Below, in pieces: positions 45,101-55,966 of a stretch of DNA of 64,000 nucleotides. The notes beneath the pieces were generated by a model, which saw only the letters and a program-made list of their open reading frames with translations, was not told where the DNA came from and did not search any database. The first letter of the stretch is position 1, and each line of letters starts with the position of its first letter. The translations under genes and the position numbers were made by a program. Origin of the DNA: Gyrodactylus bullatarudis (lineage: Eukaryota; Platyhelminthes; Monogenea; Gyrodactylidea; Gyrodactylidae); assembly GCA_012064415.1 (NCBI GenBank), contig SSNU01000062.1:551097-615096 (forward strand), written 5' to 3'.

Positions 45101-48100
45101 TGGTTTCTTTTTGGCCAATAAAACGAGCCTCTTAGTGCTTCTTTCATTTTCTGGCTTCCTTCATGTGTCCTGTGAACCATTTCCAATGCCTTTTCTCTTA
45201 ATGCTTTTGATGAAACTAGTTCCGCTCCTTTGAAAACGGCTCCCGCTTCTATCGTATACAAATACATGCAATTTTCATCATGTCTGGTGGGTATGCTGGC
45301 CAGCCGTTCTTGACATACTTTCTTAAAAGATCGTATTCCTTATCTTTGCAGCTCGCCACTTTCTCAATTAAAATCTCGGGTGCTTTGGTCAGGTTCAGAG
45401 AGTTCAATGACAGGGCTGTTTCATGTTCCTCCTCTTCTAATACGTCTGAATTGCTGTATCTGGACAACAGGTCTGGAAGTGTCATTTCTTCCCCGGGTTT
45501 GTAACGAATCTTAAAGTCATATTTGAGCAATGTGAGTCTCCAGTTCTGAATTCTTGATGAGACCCTCTTCTTCGTAACTTTGGCAAATATCTGCTGGAAA
45601 GGTTCGTGATCCGTTTGTATAACGAATTTTCTAGCCATCAGGAATTTCTCTGCGTGTTCCACCGACCATACTATTCCAAGTCCTTCTCTTTCAATATTGT
45701 TATAGTTTTTCTCCGCTTTCCTCAGAACTCTGCTTCCTACTCTGACTATCTCTTGCATCTCAGGATCGTGCGACAGTACGTAACCGATGGCGTGTTGTGA
45801 AGCGTCTGTGTTAAGGTAGAGCATCCTTTTCGCATCATACGGTACTATTAACCCTTTTGCCATCTCCTCAAGTATCTTTTTAACCGCTTCGGTGTGTTGC
45901 TTTTCCCAAGTCCAGGTCGACTCATCTTTTAATAACTCGTATATCACCGCTGCCTTGTGGGAAAAGTTCTTCACGAACCCACCGTAATGATGTAATTTCC
46001 CCATGAACTATCGCAAACTTTTCTTATTCTTCGGCATCTCCAGATCTCTCATATTTTTTATTCTCTCCGAGCTAGGCGTCAGACTGTTTTTGCTAATACA
46101 GAAACCTAAATATTCGATTTGCTTAAGTGAGATTTTAGATTTGCCTTTGTTTTCCACAAATCCATACTTCCTTAACCTTTCTCTGACTTTGCTCAAATTT
46201 TCGTCATGGTCCTTCTGTGACACGCCTCCTATCAGTATGTCATCCTGGTAAGCTCAACATCTTGAAATACCTTTGAGCACCTTATCCATAACTTCCTGAA
46301 ACATTACTGGAGCAGCCGATATCCCAAAAGGTAATTTCCTGAAAGCAAATTGTCCTTTGTGGGTTGAGATGGTGGTTGCTTTTTGGCTTTCTTCGTGCAA
46401 ATATATTTGATGGAATGCATCCTTTAGATCCAGTACGGAGAATATTTCGCAATCGACAAAGTCCTTATGGATCTCTTCCATCGTAGGCATTGCATACGCT
46501 CCGACATCAATGAATTTATTTGCTGTTAGCCTGTAATCGCCACAGATCCTGATCTTGATGTCTTCCCCTTCACGTCTTTTCCCTACTACCTCAATCGGTG
46601 TAGCCATGCCTGGGTTTTCTACCGGGTAGATGGTTCCATTTTCCAGCCATTTCTCTAATTCTTTCTCCACTTGTTCCATGACATTGAAAGGTAGAGCTCA
46701 TATCATAAGAATAAATTGTAATTGGAAACTTAATTGGGATTTATATGAGGGCTTCTCAAGGATGAATAAAAATATAGTTTGATTATAATTAAATGAAAAA
46801 ATTAGATTCATTTACATAGATAACGTAATATAATTCAAACCTATTCTCTCAGATATAGCTTAGTTTATAAATGAGATAATTATTTTTCATTGTATGACCA
46901 TGAAAGTTATATCATAAGACTCAGAGTCAAAAGTTTAATCAAATCCTTGATTTTGAAACAAAAATATGTTCTCGTATGATAACTAAATTAATTTCAAATT
47001 TGAAAGGATTATTAGTTTATGAGTTTGATCAAGATTAAATTCTTTTTTATTTAAACTCTAGTTGTAGACCCCCTTTTTTCACGACCATGACAGGAAGATT
47101 TACCAAAGGTAAATTATCTTATACTCTAGTATAACCCAGTAGAAAGACTCCAAATGTTTGAGTATCCGTGTCCAATTAAAATTAAATTGATTTAGTTAAA
47201 TTATTTTGGGTTATTTAGATTAGCTCTCAGCAGCTTTACCTGGATCTATAGCTATTAGTATAATTTCAATTTAGTTAAGTAGTTTTTCTGGTAAAATGAG
47301 GAAGAAGCTATTCTCAAAAGAATTCCTCGTCCAACAATAAAACAGTAGGAAAAAACAGAAATTTTTTTAGATATTTTCCGTGATTCAAGCGTAGTAAGAA
47401 ATGTAAAAATGAGTAACAATGTAGTCCATGTAGTTTTTTTCATTATTTTTGAGATTTCCATCACGGGGTTTCGAAAAATTTACGTTTCAATAATTTCATT
47501 CAGGTATAATGAATAAAAATTTAGTACTTATTTTTTGCTCGAATTTCGGGATTTATTAGTCTCCTTTAGACACAAGATGCTAATTTATTTTGTTTTATGA
47601 TTTTTCTCCCAACTCAATGACGTAGAAATCTCATTAAATATTCATTTCGCAGGAAATATTCTAAGCTTCATTATTATGAGCAAAGGCGCAAAAGAGTCAA
47701 AGACACGCCTATATCTATCAGTATTGGCAATTGCAGATCTACTTTCGATAATTATCAACTGCTTTATCACTCCTATCATGCTGTATCTCAATTCTCTTAA
47801 AATTTACACAAATATGCAATTCTCCGATGTATTCTACGGAATGAATGATCGAGGATTATGCCAGATGAGATTATTCTTAGGATTTACATTTAGGCAAGTT
47901 ACCTCCCTTAATGAATCTCTGTATATTTCTAATCTTCTCACATTACATGTTGCGTTGAGAAAGTCTTATCACGAATAAGAATTGAATGTAACAAATTATT
48001 ATTTTTCCATTTCTCTTCAAATGCATTTATGTCATTTTCCGTTTTTTATGGAATCGTAGGATAGAGTTTGGTGAATGTGACCACGCATAAACAATTATTT

Positions 48101-49275
48101 ACTCCTCTATTTTATTCCCTCACAAGAAAATTAGAGGCATCAACTATGCTTCTGACGATTAAAGAAATAAGTGTGCTTGATTTGAAGTTTGATTTCAAGA
48201 AAACCAAAACATAAAAAGAAATTTGAATTATTCAAAATCCATATTAACGTTTGAGAACGGCTGCTAATAATTCGAAATAATTTGAGATCTTATGAGAACT
48301 CCATTTAACGTAACATAAAAATAAATGTAATTTCTCTAATATTCTGAAATGATGGAGGAATTTTCCCAGAATTTTCAGAAATATTTTTTTCCGTCTCTTT
48401 CAATCATTTAGAATTGTGTAAACATTTTTCATCTCCCGTAATTTACGTGTAGCATTGAAAACTTTTGACTGATTATTACATTCATTTTATTTTATTGATC
48501 AATCAATTTCTATTCTAGACTATTCTCAGTTTCAATTATCTCCATGTTCTCAATTGAGCGGGCATTTGTCATTTATTCTCCATTCACGAGATGTTCCCTC
48601 AAGTACAAGCGTGCTGTTTGGGCTCTAGTCCTTTTGTTCCTCTATAGTATGCTCATGTCACTTCATACAATATTCTCCTTTGAAGTTTATACCAAAGATG
48701 GACGACCAATATGTTCCCCAAATAAATTATTCAACTATACAAACTTTATCGACCTATTTGGACATCAATTGATACCTCTGATCTCAATATTTATTTCGAA
48801 TATTCTAATTATTATCAAATTGAGGAACCGATCAAAGGATAGTACTTTAACTATTAATCGAAAGACTTCTCCGGATAGTTTATCACAAGAGATGAGAATA
48901 ACTCGAAGATTATTATCAGTTTCGATTTATTTCCTATTTTCAAGTACACCTATCATTATAGGTAACATTATAAGGAATTATAGTACCATGAAATGTAATC
49001 GGCTTAGCAAACTTCCACCCCATTCGAATATTCTACTAGTGACTTTGACATTGTTCACTACGAATTTTGCCGTCAATTTCATTTTGTACTGTTTTACTGG
49101 TGTGACATTTTGGTCTCAGGCAAAAGCTCTACTCAAGTTCAACTATAGAGAATTTGTAAACTTGACCAATGCATCTGAGAGACCGTCTATGGATGATGAT
49201 AAGAAGGCAATGCTTGTGAAATATCAAAGAGACGAGGAAATTAAGCGCTATAAGAAGCTCAACTTTGAAAATTGA
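42147..49275 (+). CDS. rhodopsin-family GPCR (three coding exons)
   Basis: Model: 42147-42321, 47653-47893, 48519-49275; 390 residues. Exon 1 has an N-terminal ectodomain with NDS and NNS glycosylation sites and TM1; the GN pair of TM1 is split by the intron (IIG/GNILS). Exon 2 holds TM2 (LSVLAIADLLS) and the conserved Cys before TM3 (GLCQMRLFL). Exon 3 starts in TM3: SMFSIERAFVIYSPF, where ERA takes the place of DRY, and continues through TM7, where NFILY replaces NPxxY. The phase only fits if intron 2 uses a GC donor (AG/GCAAGT at 47894). It is a class A peptide-type receptor; the ligand is unknown, and divergent motifs are common among flatworm-specific orphan families. Intron 1 (5.3 kb) contains a Ty3/Gypsy element. 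Confidence 0.83.
44388..45267 (-). pseudogene. integrase part of the Gypsy element, frameshifted
   Basis: Two overlapping frames (44800-45267 and 44388-44942) together carry the H2C2-type zinc-binding segment and the DDE core. The first Asp falls near VHIDV, the second in VSDNG and the Glu in LAEQAI. The switch of frame lies around 44930-44950, just after the first Asp region. The C-terminal end after 44400 fades without a recognisable chromodomain. Confidence 0.8.
45249..46679 (-). pseudogene. reverse transcriptase and RNase H part of the Gypsy element, interrupted
   Basis: Three blocks at 46254-46679, 46008-46253 and 45249-46004 read in order as the RT fingers/palm, the YQDD palm segment and thumb, and RNase H. 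In-frame stops separate them. The conserved catalytic residues within each block are still readable, so the element is not very old. Confidence 0.82.
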
Positions 49276-49692
49276 AATCAACACTGTATTGATCAAAATT
49301 TCATGATAACTGCCATTAATTTAAATTCCAAAAAAATATGTTCACATTGTATTAAATCCTCAATGATGAAGTGTTACGACCGGTTTCTGTGAAAGAGTGA
49401 TATCTATTTTTATTACCAAGATTTTATCAGATAATGTTCTTGTTGTATCTATTGGAATTCATAAATTGTGTGCTAATAAACGGAATTATTTTTTAAAGAT
49501 TAATTTTAACGATATTTTTAAGATGACTACCACGAATTTCAAACAAAAAATTATCAGAGAAAGAATTTCTTAGTTCGAAGACTTTCCCTGGTCCCTAGGC
49601 TCAAACTATAAGTTGAATTACCCATATTGAAAAGTTCTGAAAAATAAATCGTCTATATACTGTCAAGTAGATGTATAAATTGTTATTTTTAA
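49276..49692. other. GPCR 3' flank
   Basis: AT-rich 3' UTR and spacer; AATAAA at about 49475. No gene seen. Confidence 0.4.
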
Positions 49693-49700
49693 TTTATCAC

Positions 49701-50239
49701 TAGGCCCGTAAAAAGTCGAAATTTGCTAATTTCAGCCATAAAATAAACAGCTCATTTTAGTACTAATTGCTACTTAAGATTTTAAGTAATCTTTTTTTAT
49801 AAGTGAGATAAAATGTGGATAAATGTCGAAAATCCTTGAATTGTCGATAAAAGTCGATAATTTAATCCATAACTGTAACAATCCCTTAGATCAACTACTG
49901 ATACTGTAAAAAATTCTTTTGAAAAATTCCTTATTTTCGAATCCATCCAATGAAAATTAAGAAACTAATTTTCTAGTCTTTTTGTTAATTTACTGACATA
50001 AGTGATGACTACAATCAAGTGATTGGCATATGTGGAATGGTCTTTCTCAATGCTCAAAAATGTTCTAACAAAGAACGAATTATTTAAGACTGGCAATCTA
50101 AAAGAGCAATTTTATATTCGCTTAATTATATTACAATATTTTTGAAGGATTAATAAATTTAATTTAAAAGGCCCATATTCTCGTAATTTACCTATGTCGA
50201 TTTCGTGAAGTAAAAAATGTCGAAATTTATACCGGCCTA
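49701..50239 (+). mobile_element. deleted hAT element, 539 bp, with transposase relic
   Basis: Terminal inverted repeats TAGGCCCGTA (49701-49710) and the complement of TAGGCCGGTA (50230-50239), one mismatch, are flanked by identical 8-bp duplications TTTATCAC (49693-49700 and 50240-50247). Inside, 50026-50145 encodes a peptide resembling the hAT C-terminal dimerisation region. The rest of the transposase is gone, so this is an internally deleted, non-autonomous copy. Confidence 0.87.
50026..50145 (+). pseudogene. hAT transposase C-terminal (dimerisation) remnant
   Basis: A 39-codon open stretch ends at TGA 50143-50145. It reads AYVEWSFSMLKNVLTKNELF and then TGNLKEQFYIRLI; the ERSFS.LK..LT motif region of hAT-family dimerisation domains is recognisable, with W in place of R. 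It lies inside a hAT-type insertion with perfect 8-bp target duplication. Confidence 0.6.
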
Positions 50240-50247
50240 TTTATCAC

Positions 50248-50731
50248 ACAGTATAAAAATTTTCTCATTAACATTATCAAAACTCTCAATTAGCAAGCAT
50301 ATTGGTTATTCATTACGACTAATTTTACACCTATTTATTCTTTAAAAAAATTATTAACTTTTTCCAAATACATGATTAAAGCAAAAAAACAGGACAACAC
50401 TACAAAATTGTTATATTGCTCTGTATTGTTATATAGATTCCTAACGGATTGAATAATTCACTTAATTTTCATTCATTTAAGTTTGAGTTACTAACTTAGC
50501 CTAGTACAAATAGAAATAACAAAAAACTCTGGAATTAAAGCAAAATTATTTTTTTCGCTCTCACACCCTTGTGAATATCAGAGAAAATGTTCCAACCCAC
50601 CCTCTCTCCTTTCACTAATTTTCATTTGTCATTCAGATTTTTAAGTAAAGAAAATATTTATCCAGAGCATTTCCAAATTCTAACGAGGGTGGCATGCGAA
50701 TTTTGATGAAATAACTGGTTAAAACCAAATC
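50248..50731. other. intergenic, upstream of CNG exon A
   Basis: AT-rich, no gene. Presumed promoter and 5' UTR of the channel exon starting at 50732. Confidence 0.35.
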
Positions 50732-51651
50732 ATGCCTTTTAATCATCAATCGAGCCTTGAACGTGAAATAGACTTGAGTATATTCCTCCTTGGCTGTGAC
50801 GCAGACTCTCTCACGCAGGATGAAGAGAAAAAGCCAACTGAGAAAAAGATATCGCATGAAACGTTAAGGAATAATTTAATAATCAAAAATCATAGCCACC
50901 GTCCATCGTTTCATCCGCGTAGCATATTCGTTGATGATGAACTTTTGAATTATTCTGAAATATTTCGAAATAAAAGAAGTTCCGTAACGATGAATGAGAA
51001 GCCATGCTTCCTATTCGATCCGAAAGGCTTCAAGATGCGAATATGGCTGACATTGATTTCGATGGCTGTAACATACAATCTCTGGACGATCATCTATCGT
51101 CAAGCATTTATTGAATATCTAATGGATTATTATTTGATATTTTACATTTTTGATGGAATTTTCGACTTTATATACTTTTTGGATATTTTCGTTAGAATTC
51201 GGACAGCGTACTTTGAACAAGGTCTCACTGTGACAAGAAATAAAAAGCTCATTGTTCATGCCATTAAGAAACGATCAATATTCATGGATTTTACAGCCAT
51301 AATTCCGTTGGATATATTACAAATTTACATTGGAACAAAACCCTATCTCAGATTGCCACGATTACTAAAATTTTATCGATATTTTGACTGGGAAAAACTC
51401 ATAACAGATCATTCAGACTTTCCAAACTTGTGGAGAATACTTTCGAGTGTACATTTTTTACTATGCATTTGTCATTGGTTCGGAGCGCTGTATTGCATTT
51501 TTACACAGTTGGAGAACTACAGTGATGAATGGTCTCACGAGCAAAAGGAGATTACTGACCATCCAATTATACATCGATATGTTCGTGGATTTTACTGGGC
51601 TGTTAATGTTTTAACAGTTGGAGAGATTCCAAAACCCGAAACCACTTTAAC
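50732..51651 (+). CDS. cyclic-nucleotide-gated channel exon A: N-terminus to pore
   Basis: A large first coding exon of 306 codons ends in phase 2 at a GTGAGT donor. Residues 1-90 are polar cytosolic sequence. S1 is around 103-121, S2 and S3 around 132-155, FLDIFVRIRTAYFEQG is the conserved S2-S3 CNG block, S4 PYLRLPRLLKFYRYF is at 204-218, S5 around 235-257, then the pore YWAVNVLTVGEIPKPE. The filter TVGE keeps the Glu that binds divalent ions in CNGA channels. No S6 exon is recognisable in the 7.4 kb downstream before the next paralogous exon. The exon end matches exon B (59074-60467) in position and phase, and joining it to the S6 exon at 60945 gives an in-frame GEIPKPETTLTYAFTIVAYF. It is either an alternative first exon of one gene or a truncated duplicate. 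Confidence 0.78.
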
Positions 51652-52790
51652 GTGAGTTATCTGAAAAAATATTCCAATTGATTTTCATGCTTCATCTCGT
51701 TTTTATATATTGATACAAGCTTGATTTTCATTTATTGATTCTGAATACATTAAGATCTAACTGAAATACTAAAGTGTTAAAACTCGCTAGAATATTTCTA
51801 GATGACTTGTAGAACAGAGATAAATTTCACACGCCCATCGGTTATCATGAGATTTGACAACGAGTTTAAATTTGGCGTTAGATTTAACCAATCTTGTAAT
51901 TAAGAAAATTAAATTTATAATTTGATTAATAATAATTCAAATCATGAGTTTCCGAAATTTTTTACAGGATCATTTCACAAATGATCTAATTTATAATAAT
52001 CTTTGTATTGATCAAATCGAATTTATGACAACTTAATGATGAATAATTGTGGTAATTCTTAGGATATGTTATCTTTTCTTGGATAAATCACAAACCTTCA
52101 TGACTATGGTGCCTCTGTTAACGTATTCTTGATTCAAAAATCTTGATAAAAATCCCCCTATTCTTTCAAGTACAATGTACAATGATTGTACAACCAAATT
52201 GGAGTCCGAGGCAAAGAATTGAATTTGAAAATATTAATTATTTTCTTTCCCTTGGTTATTGCTAACAGGAGTAATTACGCTCAAATAATTTTTCAACGAG
52301 AATTTGCAAATTTTGTAAAATAAATAACCGATAAATGATCTATTCTAGATAGTTCATTGAAATGAAAATTATTCGCTTCGGTTATCAATTTCTTCTTACA
52401 AACATCAAAGTCCAAAAATTTTATCTATTCCACTAAAACTAAATTGATCTTCGGCAAACTCTAATCAACAATAAAAAATGGTATTCTCTTCTATATAAGT
52501 ACAAAGGAAATTTTAACCAACACCGTTTACAGTTGATTTGAGTTTTATTATTTTTCTTGTTGTTCTGGCAGAAAAATAATTTCTCCGAGTAAACAATGGA
52601 CCAATTGAAAGTTGAACTTGATGATATTTTATTTTGAATTTGGCCATAGAGGTTGAGGAAAACTCGCTATCTTCAAGAAAAAGTTAAACTAATGTTGATC
52701 TCGAATATCAGCCATTGATTCTTTCTTCGAAATCGATTTTGGAATTATAGTAATTTCTCGTATCTTCATATCAACTAGCAACTATTGTAT
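51652..52790. other. non-coding, AT-rich
   Basis: Searched by eye for a short S6 exon (about 59 nt, beginning G TAT...) that would continue channel exon A; none was found. No other feature. Confidence 0.4.
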
Positions 52791-52798
52791 ATGCTCAT

Positions 52799-53229
52799 TA
52801 GGGTAATACAAACTTTTTCGGCTATTTGCTCATTCGATAGAGAATTAAATTTTGAGAAAAAAATCCTATAGAGTTAAATATTTTAAATCTTGTTCTGATA
52901 TACAAAAACTCAATTGAAAATTAGTAATTTTAAATTACAATTTTTAAATCTACGCCAAAAAAGTTTTGAATGAATGTTACTATGATAGTACTCTAGTTGA
53001 AACTCACGATTTTTAGCAATCTGTATGATTCAGATGGGAATTATTTTGATAGTTATCTAAAAATTTTAATGTGTTCTAAAGAATTTTGGGGAAATGGAAT
53101 TCATGGGTATCAGAACGATGAAATTTTTGAATTTAATTTATGAAAATCTTCCTTGTATGAAAAAGGGTTCAAAATAGCAAATCGCCCAAAAAGTTGTTTT
53201 CGGGAAAAAAATTATTTTGTATTACTCTA
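52799..53229. mobile_element. non-autonomous hAT-type element, 431 bp
   Basis: Terminal inverted repeats TAGGGTAATACAAA (52799-52812) and the complement of TAGAGTAATACAAA (53216-53229), one mismatch, with identical 8-bp duplications ATGCTCAT (52791-52798 and 53230-53237). A second pair of partly inverted blocks (CTTTTTCGGCTATTTGCT and AGCAAATCGCCCAAAAAG) sits just inside. No coding content. Confidence 0.87.
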
Positions 53230-53237
53230 ATGCTCAT

Positions 53238-54075
53238 ACTTTTATAGTAAATGATTTTGATATCTTGTAACAGTATCGAGTAAAGCATCTTTCACGTTCC
53301 TCCTGTGTGAAATCCCTCATAAAATATTTACGCATTTTGAGATGTTTATGTCTCTTTTAATTTTGTGTTGATTTATTTACCTTCTTCTCCATCTCCAACG
53401 ACAGTAGAAAATTCATTGAATTGCAATGCATTTTCTTATGTATATTAATTTGATTGTCATGGATTTCCTTCTGATAATTGAATGAACAATGTTCATTGAA
53501 CATTAGCTATCAATATTTATATTAATTAGGGAAGGATAATCGTAAAAAACCTTAAAAATGATTGGAGCCGATTAAAAGCGACTCTTGTATTACTGAATAG
53601 GAAATAACGAATAGTTGAAATTTCTCTATTTTTCCAGGAAGCTTCTTGAGTGAGTCAAAAGTATGCTTGTCATCAAACCAGTTTGATTCTTTTGCCAACA
53701 TAAACATTTTTTTATTAGCTATCAATTTTGTTTGGATTACTTCTTTTGGTGACTTTTACGTATAATTAACGAAAATCATCCCAAGAGAATTACTGAAAAA
53801 TTTGTAAAAGAAACTTTTAAGTTGACAAAGGTAATAAAACTAATCAAAATTGCTACATTTATTTCCTTTTCTGAGTCGAGTTTTACTCAAATAAAATATC
53901 AAAATGTGTTCACGAATGTAAACTCATTAGTGAGCACAATATAATTTTATTTTGATACATATTTTCTTGTTGATAGATATTTCAGACGATTACATCTTAG
54001 TATACATACTCATAGATAGCTTTCAAGAAAATGAAATTTGCCTCGTTACCTACGCCCTTTAGAATTAGTCATTAT
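53238..54075. other. non-coding, AT-rich
   Basis: No open frame, repeat or RNA recognised. Confidence 0.35.
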
Positions 54076-54755
54076 ACCTAGTTAATATGAAGATAGGAAT
54101 TCATGATTTTTACAAAATTCTAAATTTTTTCATCAAGAAATCGAATCAAGATTTTTCGGAACCTAGATCATGAGGCCCTCTTTCACGATACGGAGAAAAT
54201 CTATTTTTAAGGAAAATACGACAAATTTGAAATCTTGAAGTTGTGCAAAATTCCCATTTTTGCTGATTTTAATGAAAGAGAGTGAACAAAAGTTGATTTT
54301 TAGGATCACAATAAGACAAAAAATCTGATTATCATCATAAAAATTTTGATAAATTCGTCATTTTTCAGGAACCTTGAAATATCAAATTTCATCGACTTTC
54401 AACTAGGAAAAATGATGAAAAAATCAAAATTTGACACGATTATGGGGAGGTTCTTAAAACCAGATTCAGAATATTTAATTTAATCGTGATTCTAAAACTC
54501 AACTTTTGATCACTCTCTCACATTGAAATCATTAAAAATTTCAACTCAAAGTTCAAAAAATGGGAATTTGGCGCTACTTCAAGATTTCAAATTTGCCGTA
54601 TTTTCCTTAAAAATAGATTTTCTCTAAATTTTTTTCTCCGTATCGTGAAAGAGGGCCTCATGATCTAGATTCCGAAAAAAACTTGACCAAATTCGATTTC
54701 TTGATGAAAAAATTGAGATTTCTGTAAAAATCATAGATTCCCATCTTAACTAGGT
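54076..54755. repeat. 680-bp foldback (long inverted repeat) element
   Basis: The left arm (54076 to about 54320) and right arm (about 54465-54755) are near-mirror images. Matching blocks include ACCTAGTTAA at the tips, TTTTTTCATCAAGAAATCGA, CTAGATCATGAGGCCCTC, TTTCACGATACGGAGAAAA and TTTTTAAGGAAAATACG. The arms differ by small indels (for example an extra duplicated AAAATTT block in the right arm). The intervening 140 bp is unrelated. No target duplication was seen. A diverged relative lies at 4817-5160, so this is a repeat family. A transcript through it would form a long hairpin. Confidence 0.82.
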
Positions 54756-55389
54756 TTAGTTTTTTACTTAAAATTAATTGATAGGAATTCTTATTCAGGA
54801 TTGGTCAATTTGTTTTCTCCTTTTTAATTGAGGTCATAATCAAAGCTGTTTTGAGAGCAAGAATTTGATCTATTTTTATCAATATCATTGAATTTACTGA
54901 ATGTTGAAATTTAGAAAAGTTTAAAAAATCTTAATTGACACTCTTTCCACCGTTGGTCAATCAGAAAATTTTTTGGATGAATTCCCAAAAGATACTTCAA
55001 AATATGCTAATTTCTCTTGCCCATTTTTCACATCCTACTTCCTTCTTCATTGAATCTTCAACAAAATTATTATCAAATTGACCAAAAACAAGTTGTATCA
55101 ATGTTACCTTTTTGTAATGGAAAATAAAAATTGATCAAGATTCCTCTTTGGAGAATTTTCTTTTGGGAAACTTCCCTTGAGGCATAATCTACAACTAAAA
55201 GGTAGAGAGAGATGACACGTCAAAAAGGAAGAAACAAGCTTCCCTTCGTTCACTTCTTCTTTCTTCCTAAAAGAATCTAGAAAGAATATAGTAAATTTAC
55301 AAATCGATTCAACAAGTGTCATTTACAGAATACCTTTTTGTTTTTCAAATAAATCCAACAATAAATCTAAAATGAGCACAGACTGTTTA
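54756..55389. other. non-coding, AT-rich
   Basis: 3' flank of the minus-strand gene ending at 55390. The open frame at 55104-55322 (minus) has random composition and no splice context. Confidence 0.35.
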
Positions 55390-55966
55390 TTAGATGATTA
55401 GGGAATAAAACTGTAGTAGAATTCGTGAGTAGCCTTGTTCTTGTATAAAATTTGAAGACCTGAAAATGTCTTTAATTCATTTACTGAATTCAGAACGTCT
55501 TTTTTCGAGTTAAAGATTTTACCCTTTGAATGATGCTGTAGTCATCTGTTGGAGCAAGATCTGGAATGTAGAGAGAACGTCAACATTGTTCTCTTTGAAA
55601 AAACCTTTAACTAATATTGAGACATGTGATCTGACCAAATCTGGAATATTGCTTAGTCTCTGTAGCACGAAATGATTCGATGTAATGAGCTCCTGTTTAA
55701 CTGTAGCATCAGGCTAAAGCAATTGAGTGTATTATAATATCAATATCATAAAAAATGGAAAACCAGAGTATAATAACTCAGCCAATATCATCCTTTTCCT
55801 GAACATTAGAATCTATATTGGATCAGATATGTTTTGTTTTTCATGAGTTGTGTCTAATTAAAAGTAATAAAGTTTTATACAAATATGTTTTTACTTCAAA
55901 ATCTTGATAATATCTTTTTTCAGATGAATATAGTGTCCGTTCAATTTCTATATCAGATTGAATGAA
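55390..55966 (-). CDS. 3' exons of an unrecognised minus-strand gene
   Basis: Three exons: complement of 55895-55966, 55523-55713 and 55390-55459, with GT-AG junctions and consistent phases (0, then 2). The peptide reads FIQSDIEIERTLYSSEKRYY..., then LQRLSNIPDLVRSHVSILVK and TFQILLQQMTTASFKG, and ends LLQFYSLII. It looks like a helical repeat protein with no known motif. An upstream open segment at about 56163-56308 (reading NSGYTRNWKNYRGVDKRLNQ) may be another exon of the gene, but its donor would be weak (GTGTAC). The 5' end is not found. Confidence 0.5.

Larger units (their letters stand above)
44388..46679 (-). mobile_element. degenerate Ty3/Gypsy retrotransposon, RT-RNaseH-integrase part
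   Basis: On the minus strand, in pol order: reverse transcriptase (VLDLKDAFHQIYL, FRKLPFGISAAPVMFQ, then YQDDILIGG), RNase H (LNTDASQHAIGYVLS, REGLGIVWSVE, TDHEPFQQIF), integrase zinc-binding region (HRTHEGSQKMKEAL...CEPCRLN) and integrase core (VSDNGTNFASQEF, HHQSNGLAEQAIRDF). Reading is broken by a stop just before the YQDD box (about 46239-46244), a stop near 46008, and a frameshift in the integrase at about 44930-44950. No gag, protease or LTRs were recognised, so it is a dead fragment. It sits in the first intron of the GPCR in antisense orientation. Confidence 0.9.

Noticed and set aside
45280..46251. Plus-strand open frames at the retroelement
   Set aside because: Antisense shadows of the Gypsy polymerase.
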